Below, one piece after another: positions 1 through 6,664 of a DNA stretch of 9,389 nt. The DNA is from Paenibacillus sp. UBA6285 (GTDB taxonomy: Bacteria > Bacillota > Bacilli > Paenibacillales > Paenibacillaceae), in assembly GCA_002438345.1 (NCBI GenBank), contig DJUJ01000159.1, positions 11,005 to 20,393 of the forward strand, read 5' to 3'. The position numbers and the translations under genes were made by a program. The stretch's first letter is position 1, and each line of letters starts with the position of its first letter. The notes below the pieces were generated by a model. That model did not search any database and was not told the origin of the DNA. It worked only from the letters and a program-made list of their open reading frames with translations.

Positions 1-1589
1 TGATTTGGACTCACGCCAGTCACCTTCTTAAAAACCCTGCTAAAGTGCTCCGTACTAGCATATCCTGTACGCTCTGCAATCTCATATATCTTTAGATAAG
101 GCTCCTTCTTCATACTTTCCATTGCCTTTTCCATGCGTACTTTTGTTACAAATTCTTTAAAAGTCTCACCTACCGCCTTGGAGAACAATGTACTGAAATG
201 ACTTTCACTTAAATGCACCATTTCGCTTACTTTCCGAAGTGTAATATCTTCATCATAATGCTCCATAATAAAAGCTTGGGCAACGGCTACAACCCGATTC
301 ATTTGCCCCGCCTTCTTATCCATCTCTTGAAGAAGCTGCTGAACCAAGCTAGAAATCCTGGCTTGCAATTGAGCGGCGGAGTCAATCTGCCAAGCCATTC
401 GATATACGTCCTCGATCTTATTCATTTCCTGGTTATTTACGAAACCGTTATCATGCATGAACTTCACTAATATCATTAAGAGTTCCATATATCGGGTACG
501 CAGTACCTCATTTCCCATGGAGGCAGAACGCTTTATCAGTGTGAACATTTTGTCTAGTTCTTGCAGCACCGATTGCTCTTTCCCCTCCTTCAATGCATCC
601 AGCAAGGCTTTCTCTTTCCCGATCAAGGTCTCTCCCGACTGGTTCAAGAAATGTCTAGCATCCTCAGGATAAATGATTCGATGCTTATTAATAACAAAGC
701 GCAAATCGGCATTTTTTCGAGCTTGAAGATAAAACGCCGGGATTTGCTTTATCTCTTCACACAGCTCACTTACGCCTATCGTGACTTGAATATTGATGTA
801 TTCCTTCAGTACAAATATGATTTGATTCATGATCTGCGAAATACGCTGTCGCACATACATTAAACTACTCGTTCGAAACGATAAGACCACCACGTACTCA
901 TACGGATTACAACTAATAACTTCACCTGTTCCTACCTCTGTTAGCACCTGATCAATAGACTTTACAACGGAACTTACAAACTCCCCAATGGACGATCCAT
1001 ACCGCTCCTGCACCTCAGCAGAGCCCTCTACTCGAATCAAGGAAACTGTAATGCTGTTCCATTCCAACCTCATGTTCAAATCCTCCAGAATAGAAGGTTC
1101 CGACTGAGGACTCACGCCAATTTCAAGCCATTCCCGGATGGTTTGCTGTTTCAATCGTACCTGTTCGCCATTACGGATTTCTCTCGATTGTCTTGACATG
1201 GTCTGTTCAACTTCAAAGTCGTGCTTGATCCGATTCAAGAGATTCAGTACAACATTCGGATCCATCTCCGATTTAAGAATGTAGTCATTGACTCCCCTCT
1301 TAAATGCCTTCCTTACAAATTCAAAATCATCATACGCACTTAAAATGACAACATGTGGAGAAGTCCCAATAAACTGATTAAGCTCATCAATAAGCTCTAA
1401 ACCATCCATCACAGGCATCTTCAAATCCGTAATCACAATGTCAATCTCTCGATTTTCCTTGATATACTGAAGGGCTTGATAACCATTACTCGCTTCATAA
1501 ACAATCCGAAATCCGTTCGATTCCCAGTCAATCAGCGTAGATAATGCCAATCTCATAATAGTCTCGTCTTCTACGATCATTACATTCAT
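1..1589 (-). CDS. YesN-like response regulator with AraC-type DNA-binding domain, 3' end outside window
   Basis: This is a cytoplasmic two-component response regulator. The frame is open from the ATG at 1589 to the left edge, 529 codons checked without a stop. The receiver domain is residues 1-120: acidic pair E7/D8, phospho-acceptor D55 in ITDLKMPVMDG, S84 in ILSAYDD and K106 in DYILKS. The middle (about 120-425) is a linker typical of long YesN proteins. The last hundred visible residues carry two helix-turn-helix units of the AraC/XylS type, the second reading EIAERTGYASTEHFSRVFKK and ending VTGVSPN, the usual motif about ten residues before the C-terminus. The gene lies 33 bases behind the kinase, in the same operon, so that kinase should phosphorylate D55. 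A possible ribosome site (AAAGGA) lies 11 bases upstream. Family members commonly regulate sugar ABC transporters and glycan-degradation genes; the target here is unknown. Confidence 0.93.
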   Translation of the reverse strand, partial: MNVMIVEDETIMRLALSTLIDWESNGFRIVYEASNGYQALQYIKENREIDIVITDLKMPVMDGLELIDELNQFIGTSPHVVILSAYDDFEFVRKAFKRGVNDYILKSEMDPNVVLNLLNRIKHDFEVEQTMSRQSREIRNGEQVRLKQQTIREWLEIGVSPQSEPSILEDLNMRLEWNSITVSLIRVEGSAEVQERYGSSIGEFVSSVVKSIDQVLTEVGTGEVISCNPYEYVVVLSFRTSSLMYVRQRISQIMNQIIFVLKEYINIQVTIGVSELCEEIKQIPAFYLQARKNADLRFVINKHRIIYPEDARHFLNQSGETLIGKEKALLDALKEGKEQSVLQELDKMFTLIKRSASMGNEVLRTRYMELLMILVKFMHDNGFVNNQEMNKIEDVYRMAWQIDSAAQLQARISSLVQQLLQEMDKKAGQMNRVVAVAQAFIMEHYDEDITLRKVSEMVHLSESHFSTLFSKAVGETFKEFVTKVRMEKAMESMKKEPYLKIYEIAERTGYASTEHFSRVFKKVTGVSPN

Positions 1590-1622
1590 CTCTCGGCTCG
1601 TCCTTTCCATGAAAAATCATGT

Positions 1623-3389
1623 TCATATCAATGGAAGCAGTATAGTAACGATGGTACCTCTATCTAACTTGCTATCAATTTCCACACCGTACGGATGACC
1701 ATAATTAAGCTCAATTCGTTGTAACACATTATGTACACCTAACCCGCTAAAATTCCCACGCTGATATTTATCCCCCTGATTCAGCAATTCACTAATTTGT
1801 TCGTCTGTCATTCCTTTACCATAATCCGTGATGGAAAAGCATACTCCAAGCTCATGCCGAATCGCCTTCACCTCAATAAGTTCGTTCATATTTTGTTGAT
1901 CCAATCCATGAAAAATGGCATTCTCAAGAATCGGTTGAAGTAGCATTTTGGGCATGCTGTAACTCAAAAGCGTATCATCAATATGAAACTGGATATTCAG
2001 ATTGCCTCCATAACGAACCTGCATAATATGAACGTATGACTCTAGTACTTTGATCTCCTGACCGATCGGGGCTAGCGAGTTTGGTTCACGAAATACATGA
2101 GTCAGAAGGGCAGATAGGCTCTCAATAATTTTACGAATATTGTCTGTTTTTGCGATCATCGCCATAAGTCGAACAGAATTCAATGTATTCGATAAGAAGT
2201 GTGGATTAATTTGTGACTGCAGAGCTTCGATTTCAGCCTGGCTGCGCGCTCGTTCCTTCAAATCCCGTTCTTGCATAAGATCTCTGATCTGAAAAACCAT
2301 GCGATTAAAGGAATGGCCCAGCCGCTTAATCTCGCCTCTTCCGTCTGCCTTGACCTCCATCAGAAAATCACCTCTCTCAACCTTTTTCATCGCTCGAATG
2401 AGATTCTGCAGCGGCCTAAGCAGGTCTTGGAAAAACCAAAGTAGGAAAAATATAAAAAAAGCGAAAATACCAAACATAAAAATGAGGGATATCTTTAAGA
2501 ATTGATCAGCATCCCTCGTAACCATGCTCTCATCTAAAATATTGACGATACTCCAATCTGTCTTCTCGAACGAATACAGCTTAAGAAGCTTATTCTCTCC
2601 ATTTATCTTAATAAAGGAGTAATCATCATCATTATCGTGAGATGGCTTCTGTACCATCTTGGACAGCTCCATCATGATTCCAGGATCTATCTTATCATGA
2701 TTGTTCTGATTCACAATTCGATTACCGTTTCGATCAATAATGAATTGTTTAATTTTAGGATTAGAATGAATGAACTCTGGAAGAGAGGCGTGAGTCGTCA
2801 AATAAACCATCTCAACCTCTGATTCCAAAGATTGATCTGGATGAAGCAAAAAGGTAAACATGTCCTGTTTATCTGAAGTAATACCGTTCAGGCTATCAAC
2901 AATGACTGTTGTTCCATTGCTGCTCCTCAGCGTCTCTTGATACCATGGCAGATTGCGAATTGAAGAATCGGAAATCGTTGGAGGGTTCTTGAAATAATAA
3001 TAGCCTCCATCCTTAAAAGTAAAAATAACACTGACGATCTCATTGCTATAATTCGAGATAATATTTAAGTATGCATCGATCTCACGCGAAATTCGAATTT
3101 TTTCTACTGAAGTCGAGCTTCTGCTCCACGCTGAGACTGCATCTAATATCATGTGGTCATTCACAATAGCGATTGTAGCAATTGTAAGTGAGGCTCGTTT
3201 CAGCTCAGAGTTCATATTGTTAGATGCTAGATCCAATTGCTGAACAACTTGATCAACTGACCTTTGAATTAATGATGTTGAATAATATTTATAAAATATT
3301 GTGATAAATAAGATAAATGGAACAATGATAATCAACACAAAAGTTCCGATAAAATGCTTAGTAATCCCTTTATCTCTATGTCTGAACAT
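1623..3389 (-). CDS. YesM-like sensor histidine kinase (HAMP, His_kinase, HATPase_c)
   Basis: This is a membrane sensor kinase of 588 residues from the start chosen here. TM1 is about residues 13-35, followed by an extracellular sensor region (about 36-295, dCache-like by position and length) and TM2 (about 299-320). A HAMP segment follows (LLRPLQNLIRAM onward), then the phospho-acceptor histidine H397 in QSQINPHFLSNTLNS and the ATPase with N-box ENAIFHG, DYGKGM and GLGVHNV. The INPHFL motif and the absence of a classical dimerisation helix pair mark the LytS/YesM class. An ATG at 3425 would add 12 residues but has no good ribosome site. The ATG at 3389 has GGAGGG five bases upstream and is preferred. 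The partner is the response regulator 33 bases downstream. The ligand is unknown; relatives respond to carbohydrates or cell-envelope cues. Confidence 0.94.
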   Translation of the reverse strand: MFRHRDKGITKHFIGTFVLIIIVPFILFITIFYKYYSTSLIQRSVDQVVQQLDLASNNMNSELKRASLTIATIAIVNDHMILDAVSAWSRSSTSVEKIRISREIDAYLNIISNYSNEIVSVIFTFKDGGYYYFKNPPTISDSSIRNLPWYQETLRSSNGTTVIVDSLNGITSDKQDMFTFLLHPDQSLESEVEMVYLTTHASLPEFIHSNPKIKQFIIDRNGNRIVNQNNHDKIDPGIMMELSKMVQKPSHDNDDDYSFIKINGENKLLKLYSFEKTDWSIVNILDESMVTRDADQFLKISLIFMFGIFAFFIFFLLWFFQDLLRPLQNLIRAMKKVERGDFLMEVKADGRGEIKRLGHSFNRMVFQIRDLMQERDLKERARSQAEIEALQSQINPHFLSNTLNSVRLMAMIAKTDNIRKIIESLSALLTHVFREPNSLAPIGQEIKVLESYVHIMQVRYGGNLNIQFHIDDTLLSYSMPKMLLQPILENAIFHGLDQQNMNELIEVKAIRHELGVCFSITDYGKGMTDEQISELLNQGDKYQRGNFSGLGVHNVLQRIELNYGHPYGVEIDSKLDRGTIVTILLPLI

Positions 3390-3394
3390 GGATA

Positions 3395-3400
3395 CCCTCC
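3395..3400 (-). promoter_or_regulatory. Ribosome binding site fixing the kinase start
   Basis: GGAGGG lies five bases ahead of the ATG at 3389. It supports this start over the in-frame ATG at 3425, which is preceded by a sequence with no clear purine-rich site. Confidence 0.7.
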
Positions 3401-3429
3401 AATACATGTATATGTCACTTATCATCGGG

Positions 3430-3960
3430 TCCGGTCACTTATTACTTCAGTAAAAATAAAAAAATACTAACATAAAATATGACAAAGAAGATCACCTTCA
3501 ACAGCGTACTAGAGCAGGCAATCTACTTTGTTAAATGACTCCTATTCCATCGAGGTAACTTATCATTCCATTATCTACCACAGGACATAACCTAACTACA
3601 GTTTACAGATTGAAAAAGATATTTTAATGATATTTCTTCTTATTACATGATATTTTTTCTGTATTAACTCTAATTTCCCTTCCCAATCCGTACCCAGTAT
3701 AAATACAGGATATTCTGCTTAACACAGTCAAAGGAGACATCCCTAGTGTAGAAAAAATCTGTCCCACTCTACTCATCGTTTTGGGCAAACTCAAATCTTG
3801 TAAAATACTAGAAAATAAAATTTGTTATTTTCATTATAGGTCAGGATAAAGACCTCATCTAGTATAATTTCGTGACATTATTGTCCTATGTTTACTTCAG
3901 CGACGATGGCACAAAAAAATCGCAAGCGGTCAGATGAAAAATTCAGAATTTTTTCTCAAG
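3430..3960. other. AT-rich intergenic region, no gene recognised
   Basis: About 530 bases upstream of the kinase. No reading frame with a start codon and ribosome site was recognised on either strand. On the minus strand TTGAAG (near 3520) and TATTTT sit 16 bases apart and could be a weak promoter for the kinase operon, but the match is 4/6 at each box. Small inverted repeats are present: AGGTC/GACCT at 3838-3842 and 3851-3855, and an AT-only palindrome AAAAATTC-A-GAATTTTT near 3937-3953. None could be assigned to a known element. Confidence 0.5.
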
Positions 3961-3972
3961 AATGCAGCAAAA

Positions 3973-4002
3973 ACACCTGCCATTATAAATTATAGCAGGT
4001 GT
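3973..4002 (-). terminator. Rho-independent terminator ending the SCIFF operon, probably bidirectional
   Basis: An 8-bp perfect stem ACACCTGC (3973-3980) / GCAGGTGT (3995-4002) encloses a 14-base AT-rich loop. On the minus strand it is followed by a short T run, serving the scfA-scfB side. On the plus strand it is followed by a longer T-rich tract (4004-4020), so it can stop transcription from both sides. It lies downstream of the membrane-protein remnant and would mark the original end of the operon. Confidence 0.75.
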
Positions 4003-4060
4003 CTATTTTTCTATTTTTTTAGAAATATTATCTCGTCAACCACCCATCAATGCCATAATT

Positions 4061-4207
4061 CTAAGCACCCTTCAGCCATTTCAGCTTGAACATATAGATG
4101 GGCAGATATGCCGCTAATATCATGGGGATGATTAGCTTGACTGGGAAGATCATCATCAAAATAAGCACAACAGCGATTGGCTTTTTGAGTACGGCACTGG
4201 TTACAGT
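4061..4207 (-). pseudogene. C-terminal remnant of a membrane protein behind scfB
   Basis: A 48-codon open stretch in the scfB orientation ends at TAG (4061-4063). It encodes a strongly hydrophobic segment (KKPIAVVLILMMIFPVKLII, then PMILAAYLPIYMF) with a basic end KLKWLKGA. The composition looks like one or two transmembrane helices with a cytoplasmic basic tail, not chance translation. Directly upstream in frame are TAA (4208-4210) and a three-codon ATG-GAT-GAA. No start with a ribosome site precedes the hydrophobic part, so the piece looks like the 3' relic of a longer gene. It begins 30 bases after the scfB stop and precedes the operon terminator, so the intact ancestor was probably co-transcribed with scfA and scfB. 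The family was not identified; a transporter or membrane peptidase would fit the context but is only a guess. Confidence 0.55.
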
Positions 4208-4236
4208 TTATTCATCCATTACGTTAACTAGCTAGA

Positions 4237-5622
4237 TTACCCTTCCATCGCTCTAATGGATTCATCAACCTTCACCATCATGGAACATTCGACCCTCTTG
4301 CGGAAGATATCACAGCTGAAGTCATAGGTTCCAACCAGGGAACCAGTTGCGTGCAGCGCATTGGCAGGACAACCGCCGCTGCAGTAGAGTTTCGCCCAGC
4401 AGTCCTTGCATTCCGGCTTTGAGTAGCAGTTGCTCTCTTTAAATTGACATTGCAACTCAGGTTGTGTGATTCCATCCCAGATGTTTCCCATGCTGTACTC
4501 TTCATCCCCGACGAACTGGTGGCAAGGAAAAAGTTCTCCCCAAGGGGTGACAGCAAGATATTCGGTTCCTGAACCACAGCCAGTGATTCTCTTCTGGATG
4601 CAAGGTCCTTCCGAGAGGTCAAGCATGTAATGATAAAAGGTAAACCCCTTGCCTTGTTCACCGCGTCCGATCATTTCCTTGGCGAGAATTTCGTACTGGT
4701 TGTATATCTCCGGGAGGTCCTCCTCGGTAAGTGCATAGGGTTCCCTTGGATCACAGATGACCGGTTCCATCGAAATCTTGTCAAAACCAAGGTCTGCGAT
4801 ATGAAATATATCATTGGTGAAATCGACATTGTTACGAGTGTAGGTTCCTCGTACATAGTACTCTTGGTCTCCGCGCTTACGAACGAATTCCTGGAACTTC
4901 GGAACAATATGATCGTAGCTGCCTTTTCCGTTAACTGTTTTGCGAAGTCGGTCATGAACCTCTTTTCTTCCATCCAGGCTTAATACGACATTGTACATTT
5001 CCTGATTTAAAAACTCGGTGACCTCATCGTTCAGCAGCATCCCGTTCGTCGTGAAGGTGAAGCGGAACTTTTTTTTGTATTCTTGTTCTTTGCTTCTTGC
5101 ATAAGCTACGATCTGTTTAACCACTTTCCAGGCCAAAAGCGGTTCCCCGCCGAAAAAGTCGATGTCAAGGTTTCGATGATGACCCGAATTTTCAAGCAGG
5201 TAATCGATAGCTCTTTGTCCAACCTCATAGCTCATGATTGCCCGATCTCCGTTGTATTTCCCCTGGCTGGCGAAGCAATAGTCGCATGACAGATTACAGG
5301 TATGCGCAACATTGAGGCAGAGCGCCTTGACATAAGTTTTTCGTTTTTTTAAATCAAGCGAGAGGTTCTCATACTCATCTTTTGTAAAGAGCTGGCCATC
5401 ATTTTTAAGTTCCTCGATATCCACGATGGTTTCTCGAATGTCGCTCTCGGAAATGCTGGAATCATGTTTATATTTATCCAACATCGTTGTCACGATTTTT
5501 TCGACAGAAGTTTTCTCATAAAGCTCTGTAATTTCATATGCTAGGTCATCAACAACATGTACCGAGCCACTGTAGGTGTCGAGCACGATGTTATATCCAT
5601 TTAGTTTATATTGATGAATCAT
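4237..5622 (-). CDS. scfB: SCIFF peptide maturase, radical SAM/SPASM thioether-forming enzyme
   Basis: This 461-residue cytoplasmic enzyme should install Cys thioether cross-links in the ScfA peptide using S-adenosylmethionine and iron-sulfur clusters. Residues 1-90 form a PqqD-like RiPP recognition element (NGYNIVLDTYSGSVHVVDD). The radical SAM cluster motif is C109-x3-C113-x2-C116 (HTCNLSCDYCF), with FFGGEPLL at about 156-163. The C-terminal SPASM region carries many cysteines for two auxiliary clusters: C341, C349, C367, C399, C405, C408, C414, C418, C437 and C446, including ECKDCWAKLYCSGGCPANA. Length and order match the clostridial SCIFF maturases (CteB family). It follows scfA in the same direction. 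The ATG at 5622 is the only reasonable start, because an in-frame stop lies four codons upstream with no start codon between. Its AAGGAG ribosome site is 14 bases away, unusually far, which may lower translation relative to the precursor. Confidence 0.94.
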   Translation of the reverse strand: MIHQYKLNGYNIVLDTYSGSVHVVDDLAYEITELYEKTSVEKIVTTMLDKYKHDSSISESDIRETIVDIEELKNDGQLFTKDEYENLSLDLKKRKTYVKALCLNVAHTCNLSCDYCFASQGKYNGDRAIMSYEVGQRAIDYLLENSGHHRNLDIDFFGGEPLLAWKVVKQIVAYARSKEQEYKKKFRFTFTTNGMLLNDEVTEFLNQEMYNVVLSLDGRKEVHDRLRKTVNGKGSYDHIVPKFQEFVRKRGDQEYYVRGTYTRNNVDFTNDIFHIADLGFDKISMEPVICDPREPYALTEEDLPEIYNQYEILAKEMIGRGEQGKGFTFYHYMLDLSEGPCIQKRITGCGSGTEYLAVTPWGELFPCHQFVGDEEYSMGNIWDGITQPELQCQFKESNCYSKPECKDCWAKLYCSGGCPANALHATGSLVGTYDFSCDIFRKRVECSMMVKVDESIRAMEG

Positions 5623-5655
5623 ACTTGCTAATCAAGCTCCTTTTGCACACAAGTA

Positions 5656-5694
5656 GAAACGGCTTTGCCGTCCTTTAGAGGTTGCGTCCGTTTC
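5656..5694 (-). promoter_or_regulatory. Alternative hairpins in the scfB leader
   Basis: Between the intercistronic terminator-like hairpin and the scfB ribosome site, GAAACGG/CCGTTTC (5656-5662 with 5688-5694) can form a long-range stem. The inner ACGGC-TTT-GCCGT (5659-5671) can form a competing local hairpin. The two share bases, so they exclude each other. No known riboswitch consensus was recognised. Confidence 0.35.
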
Positions 5695-5704
5695 TTAAAA
5701 ATAG

Positions 5705-5730
5705 CCGCCCATCAGCAGAGCAATGGGCGG
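5705..5730 (-). terminator. Intercistronic hairpin between scfA and scfB (attenuator or processing site)
   Basis: The perfect 8-bp stem CCGCCCAT (5705-5712) / ATGGGCGG (5723-5730) has a 10-base loop and is followed on the minus strand by CTATTTTTAAG. It has the shape of a rho-independent terminator and sits about 15 bases after the scfA stop. Partial termination here, or protection of an scfA message, would give far more precursor peptide than maturase, as is common in RiPP operons. Confidence 0.65.
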
Positions 5731-5744
5731 TAAAATTCCGAATC

Positions 5745-5897
5745 CTATCTGTTCATTGCATTTTCACACTTCTGGTTTGCAACTCCGCAGGAAGTTTTAC
5801 AAGCGGACTGGCAAGATGTCTGGCATGCGCCGCATCCGCCGTGTTTTGCGGTATCCATCAGTTTGCGGGTACTCAGTGTTACGATTCTTTTCATCAT
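5745..5897 (-). CDS. scfA: Six-cysteine SCIFF ranthipeptide precursor
   Basis: This 50-codon gene encodes the substrate of the adjacent radical SAM maturase. The leader (MMKRIVTLSTRKLMDTAKHG) is followed by a core with six cysteines at 22, 25, 29, 33, 37 and 44. Their spacing (2, 3, 3, 3, 6) and the block CGACQTSCQSACKTSC match the SCIFF family (six Cys in forty-five residues). The ribosome site AAGGAG (5904-5909) is six bases from the first ATG. A second ATG at 5894 would give 49 residues starting MKRIVTL, closer to the usual family start (MKHIKTL); either is possible. The residue after the fifth Cys is Gly38, where clostridial members usually have Thr, the known thioether acceptor. The mature product would be a small cross-linked peptide. 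SCIFF peptides have been proposed as population signals in clostridia, but the role here is unknown. Confidence 0.93.
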   Translation of the reverse strand: MMKRIVTLSTRKLMDTAKHGGCGACQTSCQSACKTSCGVANQKCENAMNR

Positions 5898-5903
5898 AAA
5901 TAA

Positions 5904-5909
5904 CTCCTT
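5904..5909 (-). promoter_or_regulatory. Ribosome binding site of scfA
   Basis: AAGGAG lies six bases ahead of the first of two tandem ATG codons (5897) and nine ahead of the second (5894). It is close to optimal spacing for either, in contrast to the 14-base spacing at scfB. Confidence 0.75.
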
Positions 5910-5951
5910 CTGTAATTTCTTGTGAAGAATTTCACTTTATTTCCATGAAAC

Positions 5952-5980
5952 ATTGTAGCAACACCTCGCAAGTACGTCTA
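5952..5980 (-). promoter_or_regulatory. Candidate promoter of scfA
   Basis: On the minus strand TAGACG (5975-5980, 4/6 to the sigma-A -35 box), a 17-base spacer and TACAAT (5952-5957, 5/6 to -10) with an upstream TGn extension form a plausible extended -10 promoter. Transcription would begin near 5945 and leave a leader of roughly 48 bases before the scfA start. This is inferred from sequence only. Confidence 0.5.
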
Positions 5981-6018
5981 TGATTCCTGTCACCTAGCAG
6001 AGCAGAGAGGGGTTAAAC

Positions 6019-6262
6019 ATAAAAAAATAAAGTAGCATCAACGCTAACTCTCGCTCTCTCTTTCATGCTTGTGATCGTAGGATGCGGCAGCAGGAACCTG
6101 AAACAAAACCAGAGTCAGGGCAATGCTAAAAAAGAAGTGACCAAAGAAACAGAAGCCGTTTCGGGAGCGTCTCAAGCCAGCTATACACCGTACGATCAAC
6201 TAAAAGATAAATATGATATCATCATTGCCGGTCCAGGCGGTGCCGGTATGTCTGCGCTTTTT
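6019..6262 (+). pseudogene. 5' remnant of an FAD-dependent flavoprotein lipoprotein (fumarate reductase/flavocytochrome c type)
   Basis: The reading frame encodes a lipoprotein signal peptide (VASTLTLALSFMLVIVGC, lipobox Cys codon 6083-6085). A polar Lys/Gln/Ser linker follows, then YDQLKDKYDIIIAGPGGAGMSA, the start of an FAD-binding Rossmann fold with GxGxxG. That layout is known from exported flavocytochrome c/fumarate reductase-like subunits in Firmicutes, which run to about 500 residues. Here recognisable homology ends at GMSA (about 6262) and the frame drifts into unrelated sequence up to a stop at 6397. A ribosome site GAGAGGGG (6005-6012) sits six bases before ATA (6019), where ATG would be expected, and that triplet is also out of frame with the signal peptide by one base. 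The only in-frame ATG left (6065) lies inside the signal peptide. The gene is therefore judged dead. Confidence 0.7.
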
Positions 6263-6600
6263 CTGCAACTGCAAATTAAATTTTCATGGGAGTTCAATCA
6301 AAGCAGTAACACACATGCACATCTGCGCTCTGTTTTTTTTGGTACACTGGCACCTTTAGGTCGTTCTTCACAAACGATTGCGAATGGTTCCCGCTGAAGT
6401 AGACGATAGAGCAAGCAGGGTACTTCCTCAGATAATTATCGCACCAATTGGTAGAAGAATAATTCTACACTTCGCTAAACTGCCCGTAGCTCTATGGTAT
6501 TCATCCTAATTTTACCATACAACAAAAAAACGAAGTGTTTTGTCGTTTTTTAACAGATAATCCTTTATGGCTGGGGAATGTACTAGGACAAGAAAAACCC
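6263..6600. other. Unassigned region with several inverted repeats downstream of the flavoprotein break
   Basis: No confident gene. On the minus strand an open stretch of about 45 codons without a start (around 6293-6438) includes REPFAIVCEERPKGASVPKK and could be a relic of an unidentified reading frame. Perfect inverted repeats include GTAGAA/TTCTAC (6451-6456, 6463-6468), ACACTTCG/CGAAGTGT (6467-6474, 6531-6538), TATGGTA/TACCATA (6493-6499, 6513-6519) and AAAAAACGA/TCGTTTTTT (around 6525-6552). The nesting looks like the end of a mobile element or a small structured repeat, but no transposase or target duplication was seen. Confidence 0.4.
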
Positions 6601-6612
6601 ACTTTTCAAAGT

Positions 6613-6646
6613 AAAAAAGAAGGATGGCTTCAATGCCATCCTTCTT
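6613..6646 (-). terminator. Rho-independent terminator of the beta-helix/CBM6 gene
   Basis: The 12-bp perfect stem AAGAAGGATGGC (6617-6628) / GCCATCCTTCTT (6635-6646) has a 6-base loop and, on the minus strand, continues into a run of six T (TTCTTTTTTAC). It lies 19 bases after the stop of the large secreted-protein gene. Confidence 0.9.
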
Positions 6647-6664
6647 ACATAACGTTCACCCGTA

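Noticed and set aside
213..863. Three plus-strand open frames of 71-100 codons
   Set aside because: They lie antisense to the response regulator, whose frame is open over the whole stretch with clear receiver and AraC motifs; no ribosome sites.
3700..3850. Plus-strand startless frame of about 48 codons in the intergenic region
   Set aside because: No start codon, no ribosome site and no recognisable motif; length is compatible with chance.
4278..4983. Open frames on both strands inside the maturase gene
   Set aside because: Shadows of scfB, which has conserved cluster cysteines throughout this part.
5637..5700. Possible c-di-GMP riboswitch suggested by GGACGCAA and GGCAAAGCC in the scfB leader
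   Set aside because: The short similarity lacks the full two-stem GEMM architecture; treated only as alternative hairpins.
5682..5903. 73-codon plus-strand frame across the scfA region
   Set aside because: It is the antisense of scfA and the intercistronic hairpin; the minus-strand peptide matches the SCIFF pattern and has a ribosome site.
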